Shown here: positions 62,901 to 64,000 of the stretch, piece after piece | Layout: each line of letters starts with the position of its first letter | Numbering within the stretch: the stretch's first letter is position 1 | NCBI GenBank assembly: GCA_963749905.1 | Contig: CAVVOF010000003.1 | Location: 248,001-312,000, forward strand | Source of the DNA: UBA10649 sp963749905 | GTDB lineage: Bacteria; Actinomycetota; Actinomycetes; S36-B12 | Direction of reading: 5' to 3' | DNA: 64,000 nucleotides | Translations under genes and position numbers: made by a program | The notes under the pieces: model-generated | Seen by the model: only the letters and a program-made list of their open reading frames with translations | Databases searched by the model: none | What the model was told of the DNA's origin: nothing

Positions 62901-63209
62901 AGCACGATGGGTCGCTGCCGATCATCGGCGTGAACACCTTCCTCAACCCGGAGGGCAGCACTGCGACTCAGGATCCTCGAGCTCGCTCGGGCCACCGAGG
63001 AGGAGAAGCGCTCCCAGGTGGAGCGGCTGGCCGCCTTCCACGAGGCTCACCGGGACGAGGCCGAGGCCGCCCTGGCGAGACTCAAGGACGTCGCATCATC
63101 GGGAGGCAACACTTTTGGCTCCCTAATGGAGGCCGTCCGAGTATGCTCTCTCGGACAGATCACCTCGGCGTTCTTCGAGGTGGGTGGCCAGTACCGGCGC
63201 AATGTCTAG
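59981..63209 (+). CDS. icmF: Fused B12-dependent acyl-CoA mutase (IcmF type), seven frameshifts
   Basis: A fused isobutyryl-CoA-mutase-like enzyme of about 1076 residues. It rearranges the carbon skeleton of branched acyl-CoAs with coenzyme B12. The order is B12 domain (residues 1-140, DGHDASINIMRRIL with the cobalt-ligand His23), MeaB-like G-protein chaperone (GTGGSGKSS, VDPTRRKGGGALLGDR, VETPGIGQ, NKFER) and catalytic barrel (YGKVGTSGVSIATLDDM, SISGYHIAEAGANP, LHTNAYDEA). Slips occur near 60561, 61230, 61386, 61590, 61843, 62474 and 62965; each joins segments that follow the family order. GTG at 59981 has AGGAGG upstream. Total length equals intact IcmF proteins, favouring sequencing error over decay. 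Confidence 0.88.
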
Positions 63210-63241
63210 ACCGGTGCCAGCGGCCGTGAACGGAGGAACGC

Positions 63242-63748
63242 GTGACCATCGGCAGGACGCTCGAGAGCGACCCCATCGAGGAAGCCCGACGCCAGTGGAT
63301 CGATCACGGCTGGGACGAGGCCGCCGACGGCATGGCGGCGGTGACCTCCATCGTGCGCGCGCAGCAGATCCTGCTGCAGCGCATCGACACCGTGCTGCGC
63401 CCGCTCGACCTGACCTTCGCGCGGTACGAGATCCTCACCCTGCTCTCGTTCACCAAGAAGGGCTCGCTGCCCATGACCCGGATGGGTGCGCTGCTGCAGG
63501 TGCATCCCACCAGCGTCACCAGCGCCGTGGACCGGCTGGAGAGCCAGGGGTTCGTGGAGCGGCTGCCGCATCCCACCGATCGACGCGCCGTGCTCGCGTC
63601 CATCACCGAGGCCGGCAGGACACGGGCCCTGGCCGCGACGCACGCGCTCAACGGTCAGGTCTTCGAGCAGCTCGGTATCACCGAGCACCAGATCAACCAA
63701 CTCCGCACGGTACTGCGCGCGCTGCGCGCCAACGCCGGCGACTTCTGA
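63242..63748 (+). CDS. MarR-family transcriptional regulator
   Basis: A 168-residue MarR regulator. It has a 45-residue N-terminal helical arm, then the winged helix: RYEILTLLSFTKKGSLPMTRMG, the recognition helix VHPTSVTSAVDRLE, and the wing PTDRRAVLASIT. GTG at 63242 follows GGAGGAACGC. It lies 32 bases after the mutase gene and before a 3-hydroxyacyl-CoA dehydrogenase, as seen in several actinobacterial acyl-CoA operons. It probably senses an aromatic acid or acyl-CoA. Confidence 0.9.
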   Translation: MTIGRTLESDPIEEARRQWIDHGWDEAADGMAAVTSIVRAQQILLQRIDTVLRPLDLTFARYEILTLLSFTKKGSLPMTRMGALLQVHPTSVTSAVDRLESQGFVERLPHPTDRRAVLASITEAGRTRALAATHALNGQVFEQLGITEHQINQLRTVLRALRANAGDF

Positions 63749-63824
63749 GCCCGGGCCTCCCCTGGCGCCCGGACACCACCAGGCGCACGCAGCGGCGCGC
63801 GCGGAACACGAGGAAGTGGAACGC

Positions 63825-64000
63825 ATGAATCGCATGGGCGTGGTCGGGTGCGGCGTCATGGGCGCGGGCATCGCCGAGATCGCAGCGAAGGGCGGCTGCG
63901 ACGTGCTCGTCGTGGACGCCTTCCCCGAGGCGCTCGACCGAGCCCAGGGCAGGATGGCTGCCTCGCTGGCCAAGGCCGAGTCCGCGGGCAAGCTGACCGA
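63825..64000 (+). CDS. 3-hydroxyacyl-CoA dehydrogenase (3' part outside window)
   Basis: The first 58 codons of an NAD-dependent 3-hydroxyacyl/3-hydroxybutyryl-CoA dehydrogenase. The N-terminal MGVVGCGVMGAGIAEIAAKGG holds the GxGxxG dinucleotide motif, and VVDAFPEALDRA supplies the acidic residue for NAD. GAGGAAGTGGAAC precedes the ATG at 63825. It continues beyond the window. It would complete beta-oxidation downstream of the acyl-CoA dehydrogenases. Confidence 0.85.
   Translation, partial: MNRMGVVGCGVMGAGIAEIAAKGGCDVLVVDAFPEALDRAQGRMAASLAKAESAGKLT

Overview
The window is high-G+C DNA with many GTG starts and 4-base ATGA/GTGA gene overlaps. It also carries two F420-type luciferase-like oxidoreductases, a fused B12 acyl-CoA mutase and CUT2-type ABC parts. 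This points to an actinomycete (Actinomycetota); I cannot place it to genus. No rRNA, tRNA, phage, transposase or CRISPR was seen. Almost every gene is catabolic, so this reads as a degradation island. No gap between genes exceeds 300 bases.

Layout. 0-8 kb: three Rieske oxygenase alpha subunits (the first cut by the window edge), a ferredoxin-type reductase, a hemolysin-III membrane protein, an SDR and a swivelling-His (PEP-utiliser mobile domain) protein. 8-12 kb: histidine phosphatase, aldehyde dehydrogenase, tyrosine-type phosphatase and SnoaL-like protein, beside a HutC/UTRA GntR regulator. 12-17 kb: a fourth Rieske protein and two secreted binding proteins. 16.5-23.5 kb: acyl-CoA dehydrogenases, a thiolase-DUF35 pair, an MDR reductase, VOC and ABM proteins and a histidine phosphatase. 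23.5-28 kb: a 2-oxoacid dehydrogenase (E1 alpha, E1 beta, E2) and a ThuA-like protein. 28-34 kb: ABC permease and ATPase, a PPDK-like protein and a small helical partner. 34-43 kb: alcohol dehydrogenase, molybdopterin oxidoreductase, two more swivelling-His proteins, a fifth Rieske protein, a histidine phosphatase and a SnoaL protein. 43-58 kb: SDRs, hydrolase, ThuA, TIM-barrel, LLM, phosphatases, 2Fe-2S ferredoxin, acyl-CoA ligase and acyl-CoA dehydrogenase. 58-64 kb: two TetR genes, IcmF-type mutase, a MarR regulator and the start of a 3-hydroxyacyl-CoA dehydrogenase.

How it may work together (inference): an imported or membrane-permeant substrate is hydroxylated by Rieske enzymes, then processed by SDR/ADH/ALDH, activated to a CoA thioester and taken through beta-oxidation and a B12 rearrangement. 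The unusual layer is phosphoryl chemistry. Three proteins resemble the substrate-binding plus His-swivel part of rifampin-phosphotransferase/PEP-synthase enzymes but have no ATP-grasp domain. One divergent PPDK-like protein is nearby, and six phosphatases of three families are scattered among them; one is translationally coupled to a swivelling-His gene. I regard this as the best candidate for an undescribed system.

Regulation: four copies of a palindrome close to AGTTGTCTAGACAACT sit in front of Rieske genes, and the HutC-type regulator in the window is a plausible binder. A second motif around GGACGTCC sits upstream of at least eight genes. Long-stem hairpins end most operons.

Caution: about 30 frameshifts break otherwise well-conserved genes, several at short G or C runs. 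Sequencing or assembly error is the likeliest cause. Frameshifted genes are given here as one feature each, spanning the whole gene.
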